Below the pieces are notes generated by a model, which saw only the letters and a program-made list of their open reading frames with translations, was not told where the DNA came from and made no database searches. Positions 7,040 to 15,420 of a stretch of 64,000 nt of DNA are shown piece after piece. The position numbers were made by a program, and so were the translations under genes. Numbering within the stretch: position 1 is the stretch's first letter; each line of letters opens with the position of its first letter. This stretch comes from QHXN01 sp963785125 (lineage in GTDB: Bacteria > Acidobacteriota > Blastocatellia > Pyrinomonadales > Pyrinomonadaceae), in NCBI GenBank assembly GCA_963785125.1, contig CAWATU010000007.1, forward strand, positions 1,922,001 through 1,986,000, given 5' to 3'.

Positions 7040-10000
7040 CTACTGTCGGGCTTCCTGGGCGATCCCGGGCGGGTCGCCGATGCGGCTCATCAACTCGCCG
7101 AAGCGCGAGTCTTCGTGCAGAGGCTCCCAGTGCGGGTCGGACTCGAACCAGCGTCGGTTCTCGTTGCCGACATCAATCGCGCGGCCGAGCCACTCGAAGG
7201 CCGCGTCGGCGTCGCCGAGCATGGCGTAGGCGCTGGCGACCCAGAAGGCCACGTCGAAGTTGGCGCGCGCGACCCGCAGCGCGCCCTCGGTCAGCTCGGC
7301 GCGCGCACGTTCGAGGTCGCCCCACTGGATGAGGAACTGCGCGTAGAGCGGGCGCACACCGTCCATGTCCGGGTTGCGGCGCAAGACCTCGGTCATCGTC
7401 CGCATCGCGCCTTCGAGGTCGCCGCGGTAGGCGCAGATGATCGCCTTGAAGGATTTGACGAACGGGTGATTCGGCTCCATCTGCGCGCCGAGGTTCAGCT
7501 CGGCCTCGGCGTCGTCGTGACGGTGCTGGTAGAGGAAGACGCGCGCGCGGTTGTAGCTGACGACGACGCGCTCGGCCGGGTTGATCTTGAGCATACGGCC
7601 GTAGGCGTCGAGCGCATCCTGATAACGCCCGTCGAGGCGCGCGACCGTGGCGTAGGCGAACTGCGCGCCCACGTCCGTGGGGTTCTCGCGCACGAGCTTG
7701 TCGGCCAGCTCGCGCGCACGCGCCTTGTTGCCGCGACCCATCTCGACGAAGACCATGTGCAGACGCGCTTCGAGCAGTCCGGGCTTGAGCGCGAGCGCGC
7801 GTTCGAGTGCTTCGGCGGCGCGCTCGTAGTCCTCGGGGCCGCCGATGACCTTGATGACGCGGTTGGCGTAGGCGCCTCCCAGAGCGGCCCACGCGAGCGC
7901 GAAGTTGGGGTCGAGTTCGACGGCGCGTTTGAAGTGGACGACGGCCTCCTCGGAGTCCACGCGCGCCAGCGTGTGATAGATGAAGCGCCCCGAGGCGTCG
8001 CGCCCGAGGAGATATTCCTCGTAGGCTTCGGGGTGCGTGGAGCTTCCGCCTTCGCTGGCCTCGGTCTGGCTGATGTCGCGCGGCTGCGCCTGAAGCTGCG
8101 CGGCCTCGATGCGCCGCATGAGCGCGACGAAGCGCGGGTCTTCGCGGAACGCCTCCCAGTTGGGGTCGGACTCGAACCACGTGCGGTTCTCGTTGCCGAG
8201 GTCGATGGCGCGGTCGAGCCAGTGGAGCGCCTCTTCGCGCTCGCCCATCATGGCGTGCGCGGTGCCGAGCCAGTAGGCGATGTCGTGGTCGGCGTCGGCC
8301 GCCTCGCGCACGCGGTCGGTCAGTTGTTCGCGGGCGGCTTCCACGTCACCCTGCTTGATGAGCTGTTGCGCGAGGAGCGGGCGGATGCCGTCCATCGTCG
8401 GGTGCTCTTCAAGAACTTCGCGCAGGATGCGCACGGCCTCGGCCCGGTCGCCGCTGCGGCCGATGACGACCGCCTGAAACGTTCTTATCAGAGGATGGTG
8501 CGGCTCGACGCGCGCGCCCTGTTCGAGTTCGAGCAGCGCGTCGTCGTGGCGGTGCTGGTACATGAAGATGCGCGCGCGGTTATAGCTGGCGACGACGCGC
8601 GCCGCGGGGTCGAGACGTGCGAGCTTGCCGAAGGCACGCAGCGCGCGGTCGTACTCGCCGTCTAAACGATGTAGCGCGCCCTTGACGAAGTAGACGGCGG
8701 GCTCGTTCGGCGCCTGCTTGGCGAGGCGTGCGACCTCGGCGCGCGCTTTACGTTTCTCGCCGCGCGAGAGGTAGATGAAGACCATCAGGATGCGCGCCTC
8801 GACCAGATTCGGGTCGAGGTCGAGCGCGCGGCTGAAGGCGTTCTCGGCCAGCTCGTAGTCTTCGGCCCCGCCCAAGCCTTTCAGCACCTTGTTGGCGAAG
8901 CAGGCGCCGAGCCCGCTGTGCGCGAGCGCGAAAGTGTGGTCGAGGCGGACGGCGTGCTGGAAGTGCTCGACGGCCTCGTCGCAGTCTTCGGGGTCGAGCG
9001 TGTGGAAGAGGAACTTGGCGAAGGAGGCGCGGCCTCTTAAATATTCTTCATACGCCTGCGCGTTGGTCGTCGCGGGCGTGGCGGGCGGCGACTGCGAGAG
9101 GTGCGGCTCAAGCTTGAGTCCCTCGCTGATGCGGTGCGCGATCATGTCCTGAAGCGCGATGAGGTCTTCGGCCGTGGCGTCGATGCGGTCGCTCCAGAGC
9201 ATGTCGCCGGTCACGACATCGACGAGCTGCGCGTTCACGCGCAACGTCCCGCCCGCGCGCAGGAAGTTGGCCGAGAGCACTGCGCTCACGTTCAGCTCTT
9301 TCCCGACCTCACGCGGGTCAACGTCCTTGCCCTGATACTTCACGATCATCGAAGAGGGGCGGACGATGAGCTGGCGGTTACGCGCCAGCTCCGTGATGAC
9401 CGCGTCGGCGAGCGAGAACTCGTAGAAGCCGACCTCGGGGTCGGAGGCCATGTTGCGAAAGGGCAGGATGGCGATAGACTTCTCAAGCTCGAACTGGCTG
9501 ACGTGCTGCTGCTGCGCCTGCGGGGCGCCGGAGGGGTTTGTGACAGAGCCGCCGCCCGGTTGTGTCGAGCCGCCGCGGCGTCCGGGCGGGAGCGAAGTGG
9601 CCTGCTTCTCCGAACCCGTCAGTCCGCGCCACCAGCGGCGCAGGCTCCCGCCCAAGCCCCCCGACGTGCCGGGCTCGTGGCGCGGCCTGACGGCGTAGGG
9701 GACGACCTCCGAAGGGACGCCGCTCGTCTGCGGGTCGTCGCCGCGCATCGAGGCCACCTCGCGCATCGCGGCGCGCAGGTCGTCGCGCAGCTCGGAGGCG
9801 AGCGGGTAACGCTCCTCCGGTTTCTTGGCGAGCGCGCGGTCGAGAATCCTCTGGATGGAGGGCGGCGGCTCGTCCTTGCGCACCTCCTCGATGGGCTCGG
9901 GCGTGTCGTGCAGGACGGCGTAGCGCACCTCGACGGTCGTCTGCCCCTTGAAGGGCCAGATGCCCGCGAGCATCTCGTAGAGGAGGACTCCGGTCGAGAA

Positions 10001-10588
10001 GATGTCGGCGCGATGATCGACCTTCTTGCCCGCGGCCTGCTCGGGCGCGGCATAGGTCGCGGTGCCGTAAGGGACGCCCATCTCGGTCAGGTGAACGTCG
10101 CTCCCCTTCTTGTTCTCGTCGAGCAACTTGGCGAGTCCGAAGTCTAAAACTTTGGCAAGCCCCGACGCGGTGACCATCACGTTGCCGGCCTTGATGTCGC
10201 GATGGATGACGCCCTTGGAGTGCGCGGCCGTTAAGGCGTCGGCGACCTGGTAGGCGATGGAGAGGGCGCTCTCTAAGGAGAGGGGCCGGCCGTTGACGAG
10301 TTGGCGGACGTTCTTGCCCTCGATGAGCTGCATCGCGATGAAGTGCAGTCCCTCGGCCTCGTGCAGCCCGTAGATGGTGCAGATATTCGGGTGGTCGAGG
10401 GAGGAGGCGAGCTGCGCCTCGCGCTCGAAGCGCTTGAGGTTGACCTCGCGCGCGGTCAGTTCGGGCGAGAGGATTTTGATGACGACCGTGCGCCCGAGCC
10501 GCTCGTCCACGGCCTTGTAGACCGTCCCCTGTCCGCCCGCGCCGAGCTTCTCCGTGATCCGGTAATTGAGGAGCGTCCTGCCAACCAT
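7040..10588 (-). CDS. PknB-type serine/threonine protein kinase with TolB/FlgO-like domain and duplicated TPR module
   Basis: An 1182-residue protein. Residues 1-270 form a Hanks-type kinase: glycine loop GAGGQG (16-21), Lys38, HRDIK, DFG and APE are all present, so it should be active. After a Pro/Gly/Ser-rich linker comes a TolB/FlgO-like domain (about 362-486, starting KSIAILPFRNMAS), which in relatives precedes TPRs. Two successive TPR blocks of about 330 residues each (about 504-829 and 849-1172) are clear internal duplicates: both begin AYEEYL and end with a RAIDxGNENRxWFESDP segment. No obvious transmembrane helix is seen, so it is probably cytosolic. The kinase-TolB-TPR architecture is common in Acidobacteriota. 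Substrates are unknown. Confidence 0.95.
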   Translation of the reverse strand: MVGRTLLNYRITEKLGAGGQGTVYKAVDERLGRTVVIKILSPELTAREVNLKRFEREAQLASSLDHPNICTIYGLHEAEGLHFIAMQLIEGKNVRQLVNGRPLSLESALSIAYQVADALTAAHSKGVIHRDIKAGNVMVTASGLAKVLDFGLAKLLDENKKGSDVHLTEMGVPYGTATYAAPEQAAGKKVDHRADIFSTGVLLYEMLAGIWPFKGQTTVEVRYAVLHDTPEPIEEVRKDEPPPSIQRILDRALAKKPEERYPLASELRDDLRAAMREVASMRGDDPQTSGVPSEVVPYAVRPRHEPGTSGGLGGSLRRWWRGLTGSEKQATSLPPGRRGGSTQPGGGSVTNPSGAPQAQQQHVSQFELEKSIAILPFRNMASDPEVGFYEFSLADAVITELARNRQLIVRPSSMIVKYQGKDVDPREVGKELNVSAVLSANFLRAGGTLRVNAQLVDVVTGDMLWSDRIDATAEDLIALQDMIAHRISEGLKLEPHLSQSPPATPATTNAQAYEEYLRGRASFAKFLFHTLDPEDCDEAVEHFQHAVRLDHTFALAHSGLGACFANKVLKGLGGAEDYELAENAFSRALDLDPNLVEARILMVFIYLSRGEKRKARAEVARLAKQAPNEPAVYFVKGALHRLDGEYDRALRAFGKLARLDPAARVVASYNRARIFMYQHRHDDALLELEQGARVEPHHPLIRTFQAVVIGRSGDRAEAVRILREVLEEHPTMDGIRPLLAQQLIKQGDVEAAREQLTDRVREAADADHDIAYWLGTAHAMMGEREEALHWLDRAIDLGNENRTWFESDPNWEAFREDPRFVALMRRIEAAQLQAQPRDISQTEASEGGSSTHPEAYEEYLLGRDASGRFIYHTLARVDSEEAVVHFKRAVELDPNFALAWAALGGAYANRVIKVIGGPEDYERAAEALERALALKPGLLEARLHMVFVEMGRGNKARARELADKLVRENPTDVGAQFAYATVARLDGRYQDALDAYGRMLKINPAERVVVSYNRARVFLYQHRHDDAEAELNLGAQMEPNHPFVKSFKAIICAYRGDLEGAMRTMTEVLRRNPDMDGVRPLYAQFLIQWGDLERARAELTEGALRVARANFDVAFWVASAYAMLGDADAAFEWLGRAIDVGNENRRWFESDPHWEPLHEDSRFGELMSRIGDPPGIAQEARQ

Positions 10589-10648
10589 CGGAGGTTAGAA
10601 TCTCTGTTTGTGGATTTTTGGTTTGCGATTTGTTCGCATCGAAACACC

Positions 10649-10684
10649 GAGGCCGTGCGGGGGATTGTAGACCCCGACGGCCTC
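10649..10684 (-). terminator. Hairpin between glutaredoxin-like gene and kinase gene
   Basis: GAGGCCGT at 10649-10656 pairs with ACGGCCTC at 10677-10684. It lies in the 168-bp gap between two minus-strand genes and could end the upstream transcript. No strong T-run follows, so it may be only a stable hairpin. Confidence 0.4.
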
Positions 10685-10756
10685 AAATCAAACACCTAAA
10701 ATCAAAAAAGCTGAAATTCTTTCGCCCGGCACACGGCCCGGCTAGTCGTGCACCGT

Positions 10757-10978
10757 TCAACCGCGCGGCGGGTCGCCGAAGCCGGACTGAAGATACTTGC
10801 CGTCTTCGACGATGCAGGGCACGGTCGGGTCGCCGCCCGAATAGGCGAACATCTCTGCGCGGCGCGCGCGGTCGTTCTGTGCGTCGTACTCAGTCCACTC
10901 GACGCTCTTCGACTTGTAGAAGTCCCGCGCCTGCTGGCAATACGGGCACCCCGGCTTGACGTACATCACGAGTCCCAA
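10757..10978 (-). CDS. Glutaredoxin-family protein (UXX-star-like)
   Basis: A short 73-residue thioredoxin-fold protein with the redox motif CPYC near residue 12, a cis-Pro TVPCIVEDGKY segment and the terminal GFGDPPRG, which resembles the G-[FW]-G end of UXX-star/glutaredoxin-like proteins. It probably reduces disulfides or mixed thiols in the cytosol. The start is placed at the TTG at 10978, which has GGAGG 9 nt upstream. The ATG at 10966 is too far from it, and a longer reading to 11128 is basic and overlaps the promoter region of the divergent gene. Confidence 0.8.
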   Translation of the reverse strand: MGLVMYVKPGCPYCQQARDFYKSKSVEWTEYDAQNDRARRAEMFAYSGGDPTVPCIVEDGKYLQSGFGDPPRG

Positions 10979-11127
10979 AATAATCACCCTCCTCTTGTTC
11001 CTTTGCCGCAAGTGTAGCGCACGCCCGCCGCCGTTGAGAAGCACCAAACGCCGTCGCCGCGTCCGTGATATCATGCGCGGCGGTTCCGACCTGGCCCCGA
11101 CTCTTAACTTCAAGGAGAAGACCCTCA

Positions 11128-11532
11128 ATGAGAAAACTATCGGCAGTGATTCTCGTCCTGCTGCTCACGACCGCCCCCGCGTGGGGCAAGACCATCACCG
11201 TCCGCTTCCCGAAGGGGCGCACGACCGTCATCCTCAAGGGTCGCACGACCGGCGGCCCGAGCGAGAGCGGCGGGATGGACCCCATCACCTACCGACTCCG
11301 CGCTCGCTCGGGGCAGATATTGACGCTGCATCTGACCTCCACGAAGAAGAACGCCATCTTCGGCGTCTGGGCGCCGGGCATGGACCCGTTGGACGTGGGC
11401 ACGAACCCGACCGACTGGTCGGGGACGCTCCTCAAGACCGGCAACTACGAGATCAGCGTCTGGCCCGAGGACGAGGCGACCAACACGACCTTCACGCTCG
11501 AAGTCACCATCCGCGACACCCCTACCCCCTAA
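11128..11532 (+). CDS. Secreted protein with PPC-like beta domain
   Basis: A 134-residue protein with an N-terminal signal peptide (MRKLSAVILVLLLTTAPAWG). The rest resembles a bacterial pre-peptidase C-terminal (PPC)-like beta sandwich: an RARSGQILTL strand, then the WSGTLLKTGNYEISV and TFTLEVTI strands. Such domains are usually extracellular accessory modules; here it is the whole protein. The ATG at 11128 is supported by AAGGAG at 11112-11117. A longer reading to 11065 is not. The function is unknown. Confidence 0.8.
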   Translation: MRKLSAVILVLLLTTAPAWGKTITVRFPKGRTTVILKGRTTGGPSESGGMDPITYRLRARSGQILTLHLTSTKKNAIFGVWAPGMDPLDVGTNPTDWSGTLLKTGNYEISVWPEDEATNTTFTLEVTIRDTPTP

Positions 11533-11553
11533 GCCTTAAGAAAGATTCGCACG

Positions 11554-12099
11554 ATGGCAAAGTTCTACACGCATCTGGACGAGCAGCTCCGACGCTTCAT
11601 CGGCGAGCAGAAGATGTTCTTCACGGCGACGGCGCCCGTGGAGGGGCGCATCAACCTCTCGCCGAAGGGCATGGACACGTTCCGCTGCCTCGACGAAGGA
11701 CGAAGGGTCGCCTATCTCGACTTGACGGGGAGCGGCAACGAGACGGCCGCGCACCTCTCGGAGAACGGGCGGATGACGGTGATGTTCTGTAGCTTCTCGG
11801 CGCAGCCGCTCATCCTCCGCATCTACGGGCGCGGGCGTGTCGTGCGTCCCGGCGACGGGGAGTGGTCGGAGTTGCGCCCGCACTTCCCCGCGCTCCCCGG
11901 CGAGCGGCAGATCGTCCACATCGAAGTCGAGTCGGCGCAGACCTCCTGCGGCTTCGCCGTCCCCGTCTACGACCTGAAGGAGGAGCGGCAACGGCTCGTC
12001 GAGTGGACTTTAAGTAAGGGCGAGGACGGCATTCTCGACTACCGCCGCGAGAAGAATCAGGTCAGCATCGACGGCCTGCCCGTGTATCCCGAAGGATGA
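11554..12099 (+). CDS. Pyridoxamine 5'-phosphate oxidase-fold family protein
   Basis: A 181-residue FMN-binding split-barrel protein. The N-terminus MAKFYTHLDEQLRRFIGEQKMFFTATAP and the segment INLSPKGMDTFR are typical of the PNPOx-like subfamily of putative flavin or F420 reductases, not of PdxH itself. It probably binds FMN; the substrate is not predictable. It starts 21 bp after the preceding gene and leads into three further small genes on the same strand, so it may belong to that transcript. Confidence 0.88.
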   Translation: MAKFYTHLDEQLRRFIGEQKMFFTATAPVEGRINLSPKGMDTFRCLDEGRRVAYLDLTGSGNETAAHLSENGRMTVMFCSFSAQPLILRIYGRGRVVRPGDGEWSELRPHFPALPGERQIVHIEVESAQTSCGFAVPVYDLKEERQRLVEWTLSKGEDGILDYRREKNQVSIDGLPVYPEG

Positions 12100-12160
12100 G
12101 GGGATAGCCGACCGCAACACCTTCATCCTTCCCCATCCGATTTGAGAAAGGTGCATTCAG

Positions 12161-12565
12161 ATGACGACTCGCGCGAGCGGGACATTCGAGGTGCGGCTGA
12201 GCCCGCAGGTGGACGGCGAGGCGGGCGGCGCGTGCGTCGGCCGGATGCTCATCGACAAGCGCTTCACGGGCGACCTCGAAGCGACGAGCAAGGGGCAGAT
12301 GCTGGCCGTGCGCACAGCGACCGAAGGTTCGGCCGGTTACGTCGCGATGGAGCTGGTGACGGGCCGGCTCGGCGGCCGTGAGGGTTCCTTCGTCCTTCAG
12401 CACACCGGCACGATGGAGCGCGGCACGCAACAACTCTCAATCACGGTCGTCCCCGACTCCGGCACGGGCGAGCTTGCGGGGCTCGCCGGCCGCATGGAGC
12501 TTGATTTCTCGGGCGGCGGCCACGCCTACCACTTCGACTACACGCTCGGCACGCGCGAAGATTAG
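12161..12565 (+). CDS. DUF3224 domain-containing protein
   Basis: A 134-residue protein covering the whole DUF3224 domain, a lipocalin-like closed barrel of unknown role. Hallmarks are an N-terminal ASGTFEV strand, DKRFTGDLEATSKGQML, a VLQHTGTM strand and a C-terminal HAYHFDYTL strand. The stop is immediately followed by the ATG of the next gene, one base apart, indicating translational coupling with the ferredoxin-like protein. Confidence 0.88.
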   Translation: MTTRASGTFEVRLSPQVDGEAGGACVGRMLIDKRFTGDLEATSKGQMLAVRTATEGSAGYVAMELVTGRLGGREGSFVLQHTGTMERGTQQLSITVVPDSGTGELAGLAGRMELDFSGGGHAYHFDYTLGTRED

Positions 12566-12566
12566 G

Positions 12567-12893
12567 ATGAAGCACACGGACGAGCCCGCCCACGACCCCG
12601 ACCTGTTCGCCCCCTACGAGCGGCTGGTCGAGATCGAAGTCCTCGGGCGCCCGGTTCGCGTGCCCGAGCGCAACCGCCTGCTGCGCTGCTTCCAGTACCT
12701 CTCTATCGGAACCATCTCCTACGGCGACTTCTGCTGGAACGGCGACTGCACCAACTGCCAGTTCTGGTACCGCGAAGAGGGACAGACCGAGGCGCAGGAC
12801 AAGACGGCTCTCGCCTGCCGCTTCGACGTGCGCGAGGGGCTCGTCGTCACGCGCCTCAACCCGCACGTCCGCATCAAGGGCGTCACAGAGTAA
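12567..12893 (+). CDS. Small [2Fe-2S] ferredoxin-like protein
   Basis: A 108-residue protein with the plant-type ferredoxin cluster pattern: CWNGDCTNC (C-x4-C-x2-C) at about residues 52-60, then a fourth Cys about 28 residues later (LAC). The N-terminal EIEVLGRPVRVPERNRLL resembles the first beta-grasp strands. An extra Cys lies just upstream in LLRCFQYL. It is probably a soluble electron carrier. It is coupled to DUF3224 upstream and is 12 bp before the DUF6687 gene. A flavoprotein reductase lies two genes downstream and could be its partner (inference). Confidence 0.85.
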   Translation: MKHTDEPAHDPDLFAPYERLVEIEVLGRPVRVPERNRLLRCFQYLSIGTISYGDFCWNGDCTNCQFWYREEGQTEAQDKTALACRFDVREGLVVTRLNPHVRIKGVTE

Positions 12894-12904
12894 AAGGATT
12901 CACC

Positions 12905-13915
12905 ATGAGGTTCGAGTTCTACCACGAGGGTCTGAAGGGCGCGCCGTTGCTGTCGGTGGACGGGACGGTGGACGGCGCGCTGCACCTGTCGCACTGGGAG
13001 GGGAACACGACGCCCGAGGAGCTGAAGGCCGACACCTCGACGGAGATTGCCTTGAACTTTGCCGCGTGGCCCCGGCGCGAAGAGTGGGCGCGCGGCATCG
13101 AGGTCGTCACCAACAACCACTTCGACGCCGACGGCGTGCTGTCGGTCTGGGCGGTCTTGAACGGCGAGCGCGCTCTGGGTTTGAGGGACGAGCTGGTCGC
13201 GGCGGCGGAGGCGGGCGACTTCTCAGAGTTCCCCGACGAGCGCGCGGTACGCGTCTCCGTTCTGCTTCAGGGCGGCGACAACCCTTTCGTGCCGGGCGTC
13301 AACTCGCCGCTCGTCCAGCATCTCGCGGGCGGCGAGCGTGTTGACGAAAGGCGCGCTTACGAACTCGTCCTGACGGAGGTCGAGCGTGTGCTGACGCACA
13401 CCGAAGAGTACGAGCCGCTGTGGCGCGAGGGCTGGGCGTGGATCGCGCGGACGTTGGAGAGCTTCGCCTCGGGACGCTCGCGCGTCTTGGAAGACGTAGA
13501 GTCGAAACTCTCGGTCGTCACACTCGCGCGGGACTTCTACGGCGGCGGCTTCGATCCCGCGCGACACGCCGCGCCCTACACGGCCCTCGCGCACAACGCG
13601 CGCGGCGACCTTCTCCTCGTCGCAACCCCTTACGGCGACGGCTGGGCCTATCGCATCGACTACGCCTACTACTCCTGGGCCGAGACTCGCACGCGCCCAC
13701 GCGTCGCGCGCCGCAACCTTTCGGGTCTCGTCGGCCGTCTGAACGTTCTGGAGCGCGGGCGCGGGGTCTGGAAGGCCGACCGGAGCGAGCTGACCTCGGT
13801 GGTCAAGTTCTTCGACCACGGAGGCGCGCCGGCCGCCTCGCGCTTAGAGCCCGACGAGGTGGCCGCGGAGCTGCGCGACGCGCTCAAGAGACAGACGGGG
13901 CCGCTTCCGTCCTGA
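12905..13915 (+). CDS. DUF6687-like family protein
   Basis: A 336-residue soluble protein. The N-terminus LSHWEGNTTPEELKADTS and the conserved VTNNHFDADGVLSVW fit a family of unknown function (DUF6687, from memory). The NHFDADG segment resembles the DHH/DHD metal motif of phosphoesterases, so a metal-dependent hydrolase is conceivable but not shown. It has no signal peptide or membrane segment. It lies 12 bp after the ferredoxin-like gene, and the next gene starts 39 bp downstream. Confidence 0.75.
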   Translation: MRFEFYHEGLKGAPLLSVDGTVDGALHLSHWEGNTTPEELKADTSTEIALNFAAWPRREEWARGIEVVTNNHFDADGVLSVWAVLNGERALGLRDELVAAAEAGDFSEFPDERAVRVSVLLQGGDNPFVPGVNSPLVQHLAGGERVDERRAYELVLTEVERVLTHTEEYEPLWREGWAWIARTLESFASGRSRVLEDVESKLSVVTLARDFYGGGFDPARHAAPYTALAHNARGDLLLVATPYGDGWAYRIDYAYYSWAETRTRPRVARRNLSGLVGRLNVLERGRGVWKADRSELTSVVKFFDHGGAPAASRLEPDEVAAELRDALKRQTGPLPS

Positions 13916-13953
13916 CGTGTCTCGACTAACGGCCGCTTCACGCAGTTTTTATC

Positions 13954-14874
13954 ATGCACGACGTAATCATCATCGGGGCTGGGCCGGCGGGGCTCTCGGC
14001 GGCGCTGTGGTGCGACGAGTTGGGGTTGGACACGCTCGTCATCGAACAGGGGACGGAAGTCGGCGGGCAGTTGCTGCGCGTCTACAATCCGATTGAGAAC
14101 TACCTCGGCGTGCGGGCCGCGAACGGGCGCGAGCTGCGCGACCTGTTCGCCACGCAGGTTGAAGATAAAGAGTTCGACCTGTGGACTGAGGCCGAGATTG
14201 AGAGCGTTGACCTGAAGGCGAAGCGTGTGCGCCTGCGGAGCGGCGAGGAGCTGCGGGCCATCGCCGTCGTCATCGCGACGGGCGTCAGGCGCAGGCGCCT
14301 GAACGTGCCCGGCGAGTCGGAGTTCGAGGGGCGCGGCGTGCTCGAATCGGGGCGGCTCGACGTGGATGAAGTAAAGGGCGAGGACGTGCTGGTCGTCGGC
14401 GGCGGCGACGCCGCGGCGGAGAACGCGCTGCTGCTCGCCGACGCTTGCGCGACCGTCACGCTCGTCCACCGCGGGAAGAGTTTGAGAGCGCGCGCCGAGT
14501 TCGCCGAACGGATCAAGAGCGACCACCGCATCACGGTCTTCACGGAGACGACGCTGCGTGCGATTCTCGGCGGCGAGCGGGTGGAGTCGGTGGAGATGCT
14601 GCGCGCGGGCGCGCTCAAACCGATGCGGATGGCCGTGCGCGGGGTGCTGGTGCGCGTCGGGGTCGAGCCGAACACGGAGTTGTTCCGTGGGCAGTTGCAC
14701 ACGGACGAGCGCGGCTACGTCGTCATCGACGGCGAGCAGGAGACGAGCGCCGAGATGGTCTTCGCCGTCGGCGACGTGTCGAACCCGCTCGCGCCCACCG
14801 TCAGCGGCGCGGCCGGCGCGGGCGCCACCGCCGCGAAGGTCATCGCCTCGCGCCTCTCCGGTTCAAAAAATTAA
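13954..14874 (+). CDS. Thioredoxin-reductase-like FAD/NAD(P) oxidoreductase lacking the CxxC
   Basis: A 306-residue two-dinucleotide-domain flavoprotein. The FAD motif is GAGPAG (residues 8-13), the NAD(P) motif VVGGGDAA lies near residue 150, and GDVSNP near the end contacts FAD. In thioredoxin reductases a CATC motif sits just before the second glycine motif. Here that place reads GRGVLESGRLDVDEV with no cysteine, so it cannot be a classical thioredoxin reductase. It fits the ferredoxin/flavodoxin-NADP reductase or YpdA-like branches. Its stop lies inside the arm of the inverted repeat at 14871-14941. Confidence 0.9.
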   Translation: MHDVIIIGAGPAGLSAALWCDELGLDTLVIEQGTEVGGQLLRVYNPIENYLGVRAANGRELRDLFATQVEDKEFDLWTEAEIESVDLKAKRVRLRSGEELRAIAVVIATGVRRRRLNVPGESEFEGRGVLESGRLDVDEVKGEDVLVVGGGDAAAENALLLADACATVTLVHRGKSLRARAEFAERIKSDHRITVFTETTLRAILGGERVESVEMLRAGALKPMRMAVRGVLVRVGVEPNTELFRGQLHTDERGYVVIDGEQETSAEMVFAVGDVSNPLAPTVSGAAGAGATAAKVIASRLSGSKN

Positions 14875-14941
14875 CCACCGCAGACGCAAGAGACACGGCT
14901 TGAAACGGAATGTTGTTTGAAGCTGTGTCTGCGGTGGTTAA
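14871..14941. repeat. Imperfect inverted repeat, CAGAGGCACAG family, copy 3
   Basis: The outer 14-15 bp (TTAACCACCGCAGAC) pair perfectly with 14927-14941. The inner part differs by a few substitutions and an insertion. The ends match copy 1 at 2730. The element provides the stop codon of the flavoprotein gene and sits between convergent genes. Confidence 0.75.
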
Positions 14942-14952
14942 GGCTTGGATTC

Positions 14953-15195
14953 TTACGTCGTGCTCTTCTTGCGGCTCCGCTTCGGCTTCGAGTTTCCGCC
15001 GGGTGCCGACTTTGACGCCTGCTGCGTTGCGCGTGGCACGTGCGCGGCGGCTGCGTCGGTGACGACGCAGAGGCCGCTCAGGCGCTCGCCGCGCAGGCGC
15101 GCGACCGTTGCCGAAGCCTCTTCGTAGCTGAGTCCGGCGTCCTCACACCCCCGCTCGCTCAAGACGGCCCAGCGCCGCTCGTTCAGTTCGCTCAT
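14953..15195 (-). CDS. Small conserved hypothetical protein
   Basis: An 80-residue protein starting MSELNERRWAVLSERG with a well-formed helical N-terminal half (SYEEASATVARLRGE) and a conserved-looking LSGLCVVTDAA strand, followed by a basic Lys/Arg-rich tail. Similar short proteins occur in Acidobacteriota as far as I recall; no function is known. The ATG at 15195 has a GGAAAG upstream. The long antisense reading that contains it extends over the DUF885 gene and is not real. It is divergent from the DUF885 gene across the repeat at 15254-15352. Confidence 0.6.
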   Translation of the reverse strand: MSELNERRWAVLSERGCEDAGLSYEEASATVARLRGERLSGLCVVTDAAAAHVPRATQQASKSAPGGNSKPKRSRKKSTT

Positions 15196-15253
15196 CGAAA
15201 GCTTTCCACTCGTTCGGGACGGGATGAAAATCGCGGCCAGTGTAGCGGGGCGG

Positions 15254-15352
15254 AAAGGCAAAAGGCAAAAGGCAAAAGTGAAGACTGGACGCCGCCCCGT
15301 GCGGCCCGTCCTCATTTTTGCCCTTCGCCTTTTGCCCTTTGCCTTTTGCCTT
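15254..15352. repeat. Inverted repeat built of GGCAAAA heptamers
   Basis: The left arm 15254-15277 consists of three tandem GGCAAAA units; the right arm 15315-15352 contains the reverse complement, slightly longer. An inner GC-rich hairpin (about 15287-15311) sits between them. The element lies between divergent genes, so it is not a terminator for them. Confidence 0.85.
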
Positions 15353-15420
15353 CTTATACTCCGTACGTAAGCCGACACACTTTCCCCGGACTTTATCAGC
15401 CACACCTGAGAGAAGAAGAG

